Of a stretch of DNA of 64,000 bases, positions 36,753-46,221 are shown one piece after another (the stretch's first letter is position 1; each line of letters begins with the position of its first letter). This DNA is from an uncultured Dorea sp. (GTDB taxonomy: Bacteria; Bacillota; Clostridia; Lachnospirales; Lachnospiraceae). The position numbers and the translations under genes were made by a program. The DNA is taken from NCBI GenBank assembly GCA_934307335.1, contig CAKRCL010000001.1, forward strand, positions 28,942 through 92,941, given 5' to 3'. The notes under the pieces are model-generated. The model had not been told where the DNA came from. It did no database searches and saw only the letters and a program-made list of their open reading frames with translations.

Positions 36753-39700
36753 ATGTCAGATTTTATTGCTCACGTCATAGCGGAGCTTGACACCTCAAAG
36801 GCAGAGGCGCAGATAAATGCGCTCACAAACAAAAAATATAAAATACAATTTGATACGATTAACGCTTCTTCAATCACGAAGGATCTTGAAAGTGAAATGG
36901 CGAAAGCCGGGAAAAGTGCCGGATCTTCATTTAGCAAAAATTTATCACAGTCACTTTCTGGGGCGAATGTTAGTAAGCAATTTAGTAGTATCAACAGTAG
37001 TATCGCCCAAACGAACAAAAATCTGAACAATGTAAATGTACATGGTTTGGATAATGTCATTGGATCAGTAACTAAATACTTTTCTGCATATCGCTTGATT
37101 GCTAATGGATTGCAAGAGCTGAAAAATGGCTTTCAACTTGTAACGGCTGTTGACGATGCAATGACAAATATTAGTTACACGATGGATGTTAGCACATCAC
37201 AATTGCAGAAATTCAGCGCACAAGCTATACAAATGGCGCAAGACTTACATACATCTGCAAAGACGGTATTGGAAGCATCGACATTGTACGCAAATGCGAA
37301 TGAGTCTATTGAAAGCATATTGACGAAGACACAAACCGCCACAATGCTTTCAAATGTAACGAGCATGGGTGGCGAAAAATCAGCCAAAACATTACAGTCG
37401 ATCATGAATCAGTTCGATTTAACGCAAGATGATTTGCTGTCAATCTCTGATACATTGCAGAGCGTATCACAGAGTATGGCTTATGATTTTTCTGCCGGAA
37501 TTGACCAGATTGCAAGCGGTATTTCAACATCGGGTTCAGTTGCAAAAGATGCCGGATTGAGTCTTCAACAATATTCTTCTATGTTGGGAACAATCATCGA
37601 ACAGACAGGATTGGGCGGTTCACAGGTAGGTAACGCACTAAAAACAATCTTTACACGTATCACAAAGGCGAGTGAGACTTCTGGAACATTAGCAAGCGAT
37701 ATCTCGAATGCAGAAGCTAGTCTTCGAGCTGTAGGTGTTGAAGTAAGAAGCAGCTCGGGCGAATTCCGTGATTTGGATTCAACTCTTGGTGATTTATCCG
37801 ATAAGTGGGATTCTATTAGCGACACCGAAAAGTCGAATATCAGTTTCGAGGTTGCCGGAACACGACAGACAAATATCATCAAGAGCTTGATGAAGTCGTG
37901 GGATAAATACGAACAGCGTGTTGAGGATGCCACGAATTTAACGGATTCACCGACACTTGCAAATCAAGAAAAGTATGCCGAATCAATGACAGGACACCTT
38001 GAAGAGCTGTCGGCAGCAGCCGAATCTTTTTGGGCAACATTCATTGATACTCAGTCTGCTAAATCAGCCGTTGACTTCTTAACGAATGTGATTGGATTAC
38101 TTGAAAAGCTGACAAGTACGTTTGGAAGTCTTGGAACAATCGGCGCAGGTATGACGCTGTTCTCTCTGTTTAAACATGGAAGCTACTTTAGTACGATGGC
38201 ATCCGCAATAGCAGAAAGCACAGGAAAATTTGAAAACTTTGGTGCAGCCGTGTCAATGGCTAGTACAGATTTAAAAGGATTCTTAAAAACGCCATCCGGC
38301 ATAGCGACCGCCGTAGGTGCTGCAACTGCCGTAATTGGTATAGCGGTACAGGCATACCAGAACTATCAGAAAGAACTCCGTGAGACAAGAGAGGCGCAAC
38401 TGGAACAGGCACAGGCAGCTATAAGCAATGCGGACGCATTTGAAGACGCTTATATTCTTTCTTCACAGTATGCCGGAAAGACAAGCCTTACTGCCGATGA
38501 AGAAAGCAAATTCAAGGCGGCAGTTGAGGGCGCAAGTGAAGCACTAGGCGGTAAATCAGATGCTTTTGATTCTGCCAGTGGATCAGCACAGACCTATCTT
38601 GAAAAGTTGCAAGAGGTCGAAGCCGAACAGATCAAACAGGCGAAGATTGATGCCACAAAGGAACGAGATGCAGCCGAAAAGCTGTTAAAATCCGATGCTT
38701 ATTCGGGTTGGTCGGGTTCAAAGGTTACAATTGATCTATCAGGCAGAACGGGCGTTGATGAGTTTGTAAAAGCAAAAGAAGTTCTTGAAGGTCTGATGAA
38801 GGATTATATTGATCTTGGTACATACGGCGAAGAATTAGAGCCGTTGAACTGGGATGCAGATACTTCTAACATGGATGCAGTAGTTGACTACTACTATCAG
38901 TTAATCAATCTTCAAGATCAGTTAGCCGACAAGAATCTTACGAATAATGATATTTACGATGATTCTTCAAAGATTATCAAGAATCTGAAAGATGATGTTG
39001 ACGCATATGTAAAGGCGAAATATGACGAGCTGAAATATTCATATGAAGCCCAAAATGGTATTCCTACGACAGTAGAAGAATACAACAAAATGCATGATTC
39101 TATATTGAATAATATTGATGCAAGCCAGGAATACAAAGATGTACTTTCTGACATGATGCAGCAGGATTTTTCGGAATCCATTGACTTTGATGCAATCGGA
39201 GAAAGTGCCGGAAATGCTGCTGAACAGATAAAAAAGGCAGCAGCCAACGCCACAAGTTCACTGGCTCAAATGTCGCAGAAAGCACAAGATGTAGTATCTT
39301 CAATCAAGAGTGTACAAGATGTATTGAATGCACAAACTACAGGCAAATCAATGTCTTTATCTGATTGGAATTCCGAAGAGCTGAAAGACTATCGAAGTGC
39401 ATTGGAGTACGTTAATGGATCATTACAGTTGAATGCCGATAGAGTAAATGAGATTGTAAAGGCAAAGGGCGAAGAACAGATTGCCGTAAATGATGCAAAT
39501 AAGGCATATGCAGAATCTCAGTATTTAGCGAATGCCGGGGAAATTGAGAAGTTACGGGCAAAAATCCGTGATAATACATTTGCTGCTGATGAAAACGCCG
39601 AAAGCGTACAAGCTCAGATAGAGGCATATCAGGCGCAGAATGACACGCTTTTAGACACGATTAAAAGCTATGATCTGATGAATGCGTCTATCACAGAAGC

Positions 39701-42700
39701 TACGAGTGCATATCAGAATTGGTTGAATGCTCAAAGTGGTTCTGACTATGGAGATATGGCAAATGATGCTGTAAGTGCTATTCAGCGAATTAGAGACACT
39801 TATGATTCAAACTCTGATGTATTTGGGGATTTTGGTTCAAAGAAATTTGAAGCTGCCATTGATTTCATTGTGCCAGATTCAGTTGACGGTGACGATTTAA
39901 GTGCAATTGAATCTTACATGTCTGATTTCAAGCAGTATTTGAAATTCGATGATAATGGTGCTGTTGATGGTCTGAATATTGACAAGTTCTTGGAAAATTC
40001 TGTTAATGCCGGACTCATGAAATACAGTGAAGATGATGGCTTTCAAGTTCTCGGTGGAAAGAAGATGGAGGACTTTGCAAAAGGTCTTAATATGTCTTCT
40101 GGAATGGTTCAGGCATTCTTTGATAAATTACAGTTAAAAGGTGCTGATTTCGACTGGGGCGATGAGGCTGTCAAAACTATCGGTGACTTAGCCGTTGAAG
40201 CAAATGAAGCTGCAGAATCTCTGAGACAGGTTGACGGAAACAGTGATTTAAAAATTAAAATGGATGTTTCCGATTTGTCCACCACAGAAGAACAGATTTC
40301 TGCTTTGGATGCTACTATTGCGGAAATGGATGCTGTAAAAGCACGACCAGACGTTGATGCTTCAAGTATTGAAAATGCAAATTCTGTCATTCAATACTGT
40401 CTGACTCAGAAACAACTTCTTTCTCAGCCAGATGTTATGCGTGTTGATACTTCACAAGTCGAAGGTGAAATAAGTAATGCTATCTCACTTTTACAACAGT
40501 TTCAAACTGCTACAAACGACCTTGAAATTAAACAAAAAGTCGGTGCTGATACTACAGAGGCAGAGTCTAAAGTCAACTCTTTAGCTTCTGAAATTGAGGG
40601 TATTTCACCAGATATTAAGGCAAAATTGGACATTGATTCTACTTCTGTGGATTCAATTAAAAGTTCTATTGCTGGATTATCTGCTGAAACAATCAATGTA
40701 AAAGCAAATGTTGATGCTTCTGCAATTGAGGGTTATAATCCAGATTCTAAAAAATGTGATGTAATCTATGATCCGAAAACAGATGCTTTGCCGGAATCAT
40801 TTGATGCAATTAACCGTGATGTAAACTATGTGCCACATACTGGCAGTTTGCCAGAATCTTTCACAACTCTTACACGTTATGTAAATTATGTAAAGACTGG
40901 TGCTGTAGATGTAAATGGTACAGCTCATGTTTCTGGTACTGCAAAAGCTGGTGGTGACTGGGGTACTGCTCCGGGAGGCAAAACACTTGTCGGGGAGCTT
41001 GGACGAGAAATCGTTGTAGATCCGCACACTGGAAGATGGTATACAGTTGGTGACAATGGTGCTGAGTTTAGAGACATACCTGCCGGTGCTATCGTTTTCA
41101 ATCATGTACAATCAGAATCCTTGTTAGAGAATGGTTATGTTGCTGGTCGTGCTGCTGCTCTTGTTAGTGGTACAGCTTTGGTAACTGGTGGCTATAAACC
41201 ATATAAACCAAGCACATCTTCTACTACAAAGAAATCTTCCTCTAAATCAAGCAGTTCTTCTAGTAGTTCAAGCTCTAGCAAGAGTTCTAGCGGAAGTTCT
41301 TCTTCAAAATCATCTTCTTCTAGTTCAAGCAGTTCTTCTGAGAAAGACTTTGAAGAAACATTTGACTGGATTGAAATTGCTATAAAACGAATCAGTGAAG
41401 CGATTGACAGAGTAAAAGTAAAAGCAGAAAGCACGTTCAAAACGTTGACAAAACGTAATAGTGCTGCTGCCGATGAAATTTCTTTAATCACTCAGCAAAT
41501 CAACACTCAAAATCAGGCATATACCAGATATATGCAACGGGCTAATTCTGTCGGCTTATCATCTGACTGGATGGATAAGGTAAAGAATGGCACGATTGAT
41601 ATATCCACGATTACCGATGAAGACTTGTCTGATAAGATTAAGGATTTCCAGGAATTTTACGAAAAAGCGATTGAAGCAAAAGATGCTGTAGCCGACTTGC
41701 ATGAAGAAATTGCAAAATTGTATCAAGATAGATTTGAAAATATATCAAATAAGTATGAAGGCGATCTTGCGTTGTTGGAACACCTTTCAAATACATACAA
41801 AACGGGAATGGATGTATTACAGGCAGAAGGATATAAAGGTTCAAAAGTATACTACACAGCTTTGCAAAAAGCAGAGCAAGAGAGTATTGCTACATTAAAG
41901 GAAGAATTAAAATCTTTGATTAGTGCATATTCAGAGGCGATGGCTTCTGGAGAAATCGAAAGCGGAAGTTCTGCATGGTACGATATGCAAAAAGCAATCA
42001 ATGGTGTGAAAGAGAGCATTCAAGATGCAGAGTTGAGTTTGCTTCAATATCAGAAAACAATGCGTGAGCTTGATTGGGAATATTTTGATTATATGGAAGA
42101 CCGTATATCAAATATTACCGATGAAGCAGATTTTCTCATTGACTTAATGGCAAATGGAAAGTTATTTGATGATAAAGGTCAAATGACAGATACCGGCATG
42201 GCAACTATGGGATTACATGGACAAAATTACAATGTCGATATGGCACAAGCTGACCAATATGCAAAAGCTATCAAAGAGTTAAATGCGGAAATTGCCAAAG
42301 ATCCATATAACACTGACCTCATTGAACGTAGACAGGAACTTCTTGAATTACAGAGAAAATCCATCCTTGCTGCCGAAGATGAAAAACAGGCTATGATTGA
42401 TTTGGTAAAAGACGGAATTGAAGCACAGCTTGATTCTCTTAAAGATTTGATGGACGCTTATACGGAAAGCCTTAGTAGCGCAAAAGACCTCTATGATTAT
42501 CAGAAAAAGGTAAAAGAACAGTCTGACGAAATTGCTTCTTTGCAGAAACAGTTATCAGCTTATGCCGGAGATAATTCAGAGGAAACGAAAGCTACAATTC
42601 AGAAAATCCAGGTTGATTTATCAAAGGCTATGGAAGAATTGCAAGAAACAGAATATGAGCAATATATTTCTGACCAGAAGAAATTATTGGATGAATTATA

Positions 42701-43748
42701 CACTGAGTATGAAACAATCCTTAATGCACGACTGGATGATGTAGATGCGCTTATTTCTGATATGATTGATACAATCAATGCAAATTCATCTTCTATTGGT
42801 GATACAATTCAGCAAGAATGTGCGAATGTTGGATATACTCTCACAGAATCCATGAATTCTATTTGGACGAATGAGGGTGGTGCTTTTACTGTTATCTCTA
42901 AATATGGAGAACAATTCTTATCACAGAATACTTCTACACTGAATGCGATTCTTGGTATTAAAGCATATACCGATGCTTTAATTGCAAAGGCAGATGCAGA
43001 GGCGAAAGCTAAAGCGGAAGCCACAAAGAAACAGACGGAAGCAAGTAAACCAGCAAGTCAACCTTCAAAACCGTCAAACAATACTCCTTCTACACCGTCA
43101 AAACCGGCACGAACTGATAAGGATTACTATGGTGTTGCCCTTGCTATCTGGAATGGTAACTATGGTTGGGGAACTGGAAATACCAGAGTTAGCCGTTTGA
43201 AAGCTAAAGGTTTTGATGCCAATAGAGTTCAAAGTATTGTAAATCAGATGGGCAGAGAAGGTTATGTGCATTCTGGTGCGTGGGTTGGCAGATATCAAGG
43301 AATTCGTGACCTTTCACCATATCATTATAATAAATATGCTGTCGGTCTGAAAAATGCTCCGAAAGCTGAAAATGCGTGGGTAAATGAGCTTGGTAGTGAA
43401 TCTATTGTCAAGCCATCCGAGAACGCTATTGTAACTCATATCGCAAAAGGTGACAGTGTGCTTACCGCCGATGCCACACGAAACATATGGGATATGGCAA
43501 GCGATCCGTCTGACTTTATTAGTAAGAATTTGTTTAGTAATGGGGTGCGTTCAGATGTTGAACCACGTGTTTACGTGGATAACCGAAAGATTGGAGAAGT
43601 TGAATTTAACTTGCCTAATGTATTGAACTATGAGGATTTCATGAGAAGAATGCAGAGAGACAACAAATTTGAAGGTATGATCCAAGATATGACGATTGGT
43701 ATTGTTGCCGGAAAAAGTTCGCTTGCAAAAAATAAATATAGATGGTAG
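36753..43748 (+). CDS. Phage tail tape-measure protein with cell-wall-binding-like repeat
   Basis: 2,331 residues. Sets tail length and takes part in DNA ejection; with roughly 0.15 nm per residue the tail would be near 350 nm. Residues about 130-300 form the TP901-type core (DDAMTNISYTMDVS, then SGISTSGSVAKDAGLSLQQY). Two hydrophobic helices lie near 460-480 and 515-535. Residues about 1405-1460 hold the GTA-rich block GGKTLVGELGREIVVD and AEFRDIPAGAIVFNH; a related block (AWVNELGSESIVKPSE) recurs near 2210. A Ser-rich linker spans about 1488-1530. A Cpl-7/CW_7-like repeat (GVALAIWNGNYGWGTGNTRV, then LKAKGFDANRVQSIVNQMG) is at about 2123-2166. The rest is coiled coil. Confidence 0.93.
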   Translation: MSDFIAHVIAELDTSKAEAQINALTNKKYKIQFDTINASSITKDLESEMAKAGKSAGSSFSKNLSQSLSGANVSKQFSSINSSIAQTNKNLNNVNVHGLDNVIGSVTKYFSAYRLIANGLQELKNGFQLVTAVDDAMTNISYTMDVSTSQLQKFSAQAIQMAQDLHTSAKTVLEASTLYANANESIESILTKTQTATMLSNVTSMGGEKSAKTLQSIMNQFDLTQDDLLSISDTLQSVSQSMAYDFSAGIDQIASGISTSGSVAKDAGLSLQQYSSMLGTIIEQTGLGGSQVGNALKTIFTRITKASETSGTLASDISNAEASLRAVGVEVRSSSGEFRDLDSTLGDLSDKWDSISDTEKSNISFEVAGTRQTNIIKSLMKSWDKYEQRVEDATNLTDSPTLANQEKYAESMTGHLEELSAAAESFWATFIDTQSAKSAVDFLTNVIGLLEKLTSTFGSLGTIGAGMTLFSLFKHGSYFSTMASAIAESTGKFENFGAAVSMASTDLKGFLKTPSGIATAVGAATAVIGIAVQAYQNYQKELRETREAQLEQAQAAISNADAFEDAYILSSQYAGKTSLTADEESKFKAAVEGASEALGGKSDAFDSASGSAQTYLEKLQEVEAEQIKQAKIDATKERDAAEKLLKSDAYSGWSGSKVTIDLSGRTGVDEFVKAKEVLEGLMKDYIDLGTYGEELEPLNWDADTSNMDAVVDYYYQLINLQDQLADKNLTNNDIYDDSSKIIKNLKDDVDAYVKAKYDELKYSYEAQNGIPTTVEEYNKMHDSILNNIDASQEYKDVLSDMMQQDFSESIDFDAIGESAGNAAEQIKKAAANATSSLAQMSQKAQDVVSSIKSVQDVLNAQTTGKSMSLSDWNSEELKDYRSALEYVNGSLQLNADRVNEIVKAKGEEQIAVNDANKAYAESQYLANAGEIEKLRAKIRDNTFAADENAESVQAQIEAYQAQNDTLLDTIKSYDLMNASITEATSAYQNWLNAQSGSDYGDMANDAVSAIQRIRDTYDSNSDVFGDFGSKKFEAAIDFIVPDSVDGDDLSAIESYMSDFKQYLKFDDNGAVDGLNIDKFLENSVNAGLMKYSEDDGFQVLGGKKMEDFAKGLNMSSGMVQAFFDKLQLKGADFDWGDEAVKTIGDLAVEANEAAESLRQVDGNSDLKIKMDVSDLSTTEEQISALDATIAEMDAVKARPDVDASSIENANSVIQYCLTQKQLLSQPDVMRVDTSQVEGEISNAISLLQQFQTATNDLEIKQKVGADTTEAESKVNSLASEIEGISPDIKAKLDIDSTSVDSIKSSIAGLSAETINVKANVDASAIEGYNPDSKKCDVIYDPKTDALPESFDAINRDVNYVPHTGSLPESFTTLTRYVNYVKTGAVDVNGTAHVSGTAKAGGDWGTAPGGKTLVGELGREIVVDPHTGRWYTVGDNGAEFRDIPAGAIVFNHVQSESLLENGYVAGRAAALVSGTALVTGGYKPYKPSTSSTTKKSSSKSSSSSSSSSSSKSSSGSSSSKSSSSSSSSSSEKDFEETFDWIEIAIKRISEAIDRVKVKAESTFKTLTKRNSAAADEISLITQQINTQNQAYTRYMQRANSVGLSSDWMDKVKNGTIDISTITDEDLSDKIKDFQEFYEKAIEAKDAVADLHEEIAKLYQDRFENISNKYEGDLALLEHLSNTYKTGMDVLQAEGYKGSKVYYTALQKAEQESIATLKEELKSLISAYSEAMASGEIESGSSAWYDMQKAINGVKESIQDAELSLLQYQKTMRELDWEYFDYMEDRISNITDEADFLIDLMANGKLFDDKGQMTDTGMATMGLHGQNYNVDMAQADQYAKAIKELNAEIAKDPYNTDLIERRQELLELQRKSILAAEDEKQAMIDLVKDGIEAQLDSLKDLMDAYTESLSSAKDLYDYQKKVKEQSDEIASLQKQLSAYAGDNSEETKATIQKIQVDLSKAMEELQETEYEQYISDQKKLLDELYTEYETILNARLDDVDALISDMIDTINANSSSIGDTIQQECANVGYTLTESMNSIWTNEGGAFTVISKYGEQFLSQNTSTLNAILGIKAYTDALIAKADAEAKAKAEATKKQTEASKPASQPSKPSNNTPSTPSKPARTDKDYYGVALAIWNGNYGWGTGNTRVSRLKAKGFDANRVQSIVNQMGREGYVHSGAWVGRYQGIRDLSPYHYNKYAVGLKNAPKAENAWVNELGSESIVKPSENAIVTHIAKGDSVLTADATRNIWDMASDPSDFISKNLFSNGVRSDVEPRVYVDNRKIGEVEFNLPNVLNYEDFMRRMQRDNKFEGMIQDMTIGIVAGKSSLAKNKYRW

Positions 43749-43750
43749 TT

Positions 43751-43780
43751 AAAAGGTGGGATTCTTGCCACCCACCTTTT
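43751..43780 (+). terminator. Terminator after the tape measure
   Basis: AAAAGGTGGG (43751-43760) pairs with CCCACCTTTT (43771-43780), 10-nt loop. Confidence 0.85.
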
Positions 43781-43803
43781 ATAACAGACAAGGAAACAGA
43801 AAG

Positions 43804-44088
43804 ATGGAAAATAAAACATTAGTTCAGAAGCTAAATAGTCAGATCGCAGAATTGAAAGCTGACAATAAAAGTCTTATGGCAAAAGTCCGCAAGTATGAAA
43901 CTATCATAGAGGACACAGCCAAAGCAAAAAAGAAATATGAGACAGAATTAAAAAGTTGCCGGAAACTGGCAGCAGCCTACACCGAAGCAATCAAAGAAGC
44001 GCAAAAAACAAAGCGTGATTTAACAGAACAGATGGAAAAGGAAATTCAGAATTTCCGCAAGCAGTCAAAAAAGATTTTAGAAGGGTAA
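43804..44088 (+). CDS. Small coiled-coil protein
   Basis: 94 residues; AAGGAAACAG before ATG. Almost wholly a charged coiled coil (VQKLNSQIAELKADNKSLMA, then TAKAKKKYETELKSCRKL). No enzyme motif. It overlaps nothing and is followed after 3 nt by the second HU-like gene. Role unknown, perhaps structural. Confidence 0.6.
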   Translation: MENKTLVQKLNSQIAELKADNKSLMAKVRKYETIIEDTAKAKKKYETELKSCRKLAAAYTEAIKEAQKTKRDLTEQMEKEIQNFRKQSKKILEG

Positions 44089-44091
44089 AAT

Positions 44092-44379
44092 ATGAGAGTA
44101 ACACAGGACGATTTTTATAAAAAAATTGCTAAAAAATGTGGCTGCCCGAATTATGTTGCAGCAAATTACGTGAGGGCAGTTTTTAATGAACTTGCCGACA
44201 TTCTTCTCAATGAGGATTCATTGACTATAGAGAAGTTCGGAAGATTTGAAACATATAGGACAAAAGCACGTGTAGGAACAGATCCGAACACATTAGAGAA
44301 AAAATACTGGGACAGCAACAGAGTGGCTAAATTTAGCCCTAGCATGTTCCTGGCGAATCGGTTAAGGGCTACCGAATAA
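44092..44379 (+). CDS. Second HU/IHF-like DNA-binding protein
   Basis: 95 residues. DNABII pattern: QDDFYKKIAKKCGCPNYVAA, then LADILLNEDSLTIEKFGRFE, then RVGTDPNTLEKKYW and VAKFSPSMFLANRL. More divergent from host HU than the copy at 33,633. A short ATG spacing of 3 nt from the previous gene shows coupling. May bend the element DNA for recombination or packaging. Confidence 0.7.
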   Translation: MRVTQDDFYKKIAKKCGCPNYVAANYVRAVFNELADILLNEDSLTIEKFGRFETYRTKARVGTDPNTLEKKYWDSNRVAKFSPSMFLANRLRATE

Positions 44380-44462
44380 AGCCCGATCATTGTGAAATTG
44401 CTCCAATAGTCAATTTCCGAACATGGTTATAAAACCATTATTTTATCATTCATTTCAAGTTG

Positions 44463-44500
44463 TGAGAGTAAGTGTTAAATGCGCTTGCTCTCATTTTTTT
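44463..44500 (+). terminator. Terminator after the tail module
   Basis: TGAGAGTAAG (44463-44472) pairs with CTTGCTCTCA (44484-44493) with one G-U, then TTTTTTT. Confidence 0.88.
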
Positions 44501-44556
44501 ACGCTTTACGGTAGCAGAAAAGCCGTTTATAATATTTGTAAAGGTAGGTGGATATT

Positions 44557-44952
44557 ATGACAAATAAAGAGATAAGAGAAGCAATTATAAATGCCGACAT
44601 AAAAGCACCGTTGTTTGAATATGTGCGGAAGTCCGGCAAAGTTCCCATCAATAAACCCGGCATGACCAAAGAAGATGTTGAAAGTTGGCTTGATGAAATT
44701 CATGATTTTTATATCAGGGATGGAAAAGAGCATAATGACATGGCAGTTTTTGCCATCACTAGATTGAATCTGCATATTATTGCCCGTGACTTTATTATGG
44801 AGTATTTAAAGGATCATCTTACAATTCCGGCACATCGCCAGGAAGACACTTGGGATCGTATAGATGATGCACTGCAAGAGATTACGCCGGATGAAGTCAT
44901 TGCAAGAATTCCGTGGAGAGATTGGAAAGAGTTATTTGTTGGAAATGATTGA
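44557..44952 (+). CDS. Unknown element protein
   Basis: 131 residues from ATG 44,557 with AGGTGG upstream. Helical, with MTNKEIREAIINADIKAPLF, GMTKEDVESWLDEIHDFYI and a C-terminal EVIARIPWRDWKELF. No family recognised. Single gene between two terminators. Confidence 0.55.
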   Translation: MTNKEIREAIINADIKAPLFEYVRKSGKVPINKPGMTKEDVESWLDEIHDFYIRDGKEHNDMAVFAITRLNLHIIARDFIMEYLKDHLTIPAHRQEDTWDRIDDALQEITPDEVIARIPWRDWKELFVGND

Positions 44953-44965
44953 TTTTTCCATTACA

Positions 44966-44990
44966 AAAGGGAAGCATTGCGCCTCCCTTT
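44966..44990. terminator. Bidirectional terminator between convergent genes
   Basis: AAAGGGA (44966-44972) pairs with TCCCTTT (44984-44990). Confidence 0.65.
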
Positions 44991-45252
44991 AATTCTTTTC
45001 TTTTGTTTTTGGTTGGATCGGTTCATCTGCTAACTCAATTTCCCAAATTCCTTCAAGTAATTCTAAAGGCTGTATGTTTAAAAGAATAGCAATGTTTTCG
45101 ATACTATCAACGGAAATCTTGCCATCGCCATTTTTTAGGCGTGTTAATGTGCTTTGTGATACAAGTTCTTTTGCTACGGGATCATTTTTGATTTTGCCAC
45201 TGTTCCAACCGGCTTCTATAAGTTTATTATAAAGTGCTTTACTGTCAAACAT
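44989..45252 (-). CDS. XRE/CI-type repressor of the element
   Basis: 87 residues. Helix-turn-helix: DPVAKELVSQSTLTRLKNGD then GKISVDSIENIAILLNIQP, the usual XRE layout, with a short acidic/proline C-terminus. GAAGGAG before the ATG. Its promoter is TTGCAA, 17-bp spacer, TATAAT on the minus strand, and a TCAC-N8-GTGA operator lies between the -10 and the gene, which matches the four operators of the divergent promoter pair near 46,900. It is therefore the best candidate for the protein that binds all five and holds the element silent. Confidence 0.8.
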   Translation of the reverse strand: MFDSKALYNKLIEAGWNSGKIKNDPVAKELVSQSTLTRLKNGDGKISVDSIENIAILLNIQPLELLEGIWEIELADEPIQPKTKEKN

Positions 45253-45264
45253 TTAATCACTCCT

Positions 45265-45310
45265 TCACTGATTCTAGTGAAATTATAGCATTTTTTAAAT
45301 GTAGTTGCAA
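45265..45310 (-). promoter_or_regulatory. Repressor promoter with operator O5
   Basis: Minus-strand -35 TTGCAA (45305-45310), 17-bp spacer, -10 TATAAT (45282-45287). Operator TCACTGATTCTAGTGA (45265-45280) covers the transcription start region. Confidence 0.75.
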
Positions 45311-45336
45311 CTTTATTATTGTTTGATTATAACGAA

Positions 45337-45640
45337 AAGGGTAGCAATTGCGCTACCCTTTAGATGCAGAACACTTGTATTATGCAAGTACCTAATCAGC
45401 AAGCATATCGAGTGACTTCTTACGCATACTCATATAAACTACTGGTTAGGGAAAACTCATTTTCTGAAACAAGTGTCTGCATTTATTATACAGAACACCT
45501 ATTTTTGCTACTCCCAACCATTGTATAATCAGAGAGTCCAAAACTTAAGTTACGTTTACTTGAATACATAACGGAAGAATGGGTGGGATAGGTGTTGCAG
45601 CACCTAGGGCTAGAACAAGTGTTCTGTATTATCCCCGTCA
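45337..45640 (-). ncRNA. Strongly structured RNA candidate, unknown class
   Basis: A 409-bp stretch without genes holds nested long-range pairings. ATGCAG/CTGCAT plus ACACTTGT/ACAAGTGT (45364-45378 with 45469-45482, one bulge) enclose CCTAATCAG/CTGGTTAGG (45391-45399 with 45442-45450). A second domain has AACACCTAT/ATAGGTGTT (45494-45502 with 45588-45596) enclosing CCCAA-CCATT/AATGG-GTGGG. CAGAACACTTGT (45367-45378) is also perfectly complementary to 45615-45626, an alternative partner. The 10-bp hairpin AAAGGGTAGC/GCTACCCTTT (45337-45362) gives a T-run terminator only on the minus strand, so I orient the RNA there. It may be a free RNA or the structured 3' end of the minus operon. Confidence 0.5.
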
Positions 45641-45661
45641 TGCCGATAGGACAGCAATAAA

Positions 45662-45835
45662 TTATTTGTATTTGCTTTTAAGTTCTTCTTCAAGGTCTAA
45701 CAGTTCTTCATATGTCATAAATCCCCAGGTTAAAAAAGGAATCTCAACATTGCATTCATCCATGATTTTCATAGCCAATTTTTCGCACCTTTTAAAGTCT
45801 TTGTACGCTTCTGAATCTTGTTTTCTTTTAGCCAT
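45662..45835 (-). CDS. Small unknown protein
   Basis: 57 residues from ATG 45,835 (AAAGGAGAG upstream); nine more in-frame residues upstream are less likely. Charged: MAKRKQDSEAYKDFKRCEKL, ending YEELLDLEEELKSKYK. Last gene of the minus-strand operon; the structured RNA region follows. Confidence 0.6.
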   Translation of the reverse strand: MAKRKQDSEAYKDFKRCEKLAMKIMDECNVEIPFLTWGFMTYEELLDLEEELKSKYK

Positions 45836-45877
45836 TTTCTCTCCTTTCTGCAGTTTTATCACTTACTGCTAGATTTG

Positions 45878-46174
45878 TTATTCAAAAAATCTAATCAATG
45901 TTTGAATTTCAGAATCAGAAATTTTAAATTCTTCGACAGGCTCATAATATCCATTTTCATTGCTTATATTCATAGTAACCGCATTTGTTCTTTGATCCAA
46001 CCAGATGATGTAATTGACAGAGTTGTTGATGTTTTCAAAAAAATTATTTACTCTAACACCGATTCCATCAAGTGTATCAATAATATCTTCCGGGCGTGCT
46101 GCTGAAAGAATGTCACTAATATTATTCGTGCAAGTTGAAAGTGTTCCGTCATTTCTGTAAATTAAAAACTGCAT
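45878..46174 (-). CDS. Small unknown protein
   Basis: 98 residues; GGAGAAGGAG before ATG. Mixed alpha/beta and acidic, with ILSAARPEDIIDTLDGIGVR and EEFKISDSEIQTLIRFFE. No family recognised. In the minus-strand early operon. Confidence 0.6.
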   Translation of the reverse strand: MQFLIYRNDGTLSTCTNNISDILSAARPEDIIDTLDGIGVRVNNFFENINNSVNYIIWLDQRTNAVTMNISNENGYYEPVEEFKISDSEIQTLIRFFE

Positions 46175-46221
46175 GTTTTCTCCTTCTCCCCGTATCGCCA
46201 GATAGGACAGCGAAAAATTAG

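Noticed and set aside
41188-41491. Leu/Gln-rich and Glu/Leu-rich frames overlapping the Ser-rich linker
   Set aside because: Products of the repetitive tct/agc codons read in other frames.
36770-43300. Several antisense frames of 60-120 codons across the tape-measure gene
   Set aside because: They mirror the codon pattern of the sense gene, lack ribosome sites and have no coherent motifs.
33957-44379. Complete prophage
   Set aside because: Terminase, portal, capsid, tail tube, tail tip and lysis genes are all absent; the space between recognised genes is too small to hold them.
45579-46105. Plus-strand frames of about 95 codons opposite the leftward operon
   Set aside because: No ribosome sites; they lie opposite minus-strand genes with good starts and across the structured RNA region.
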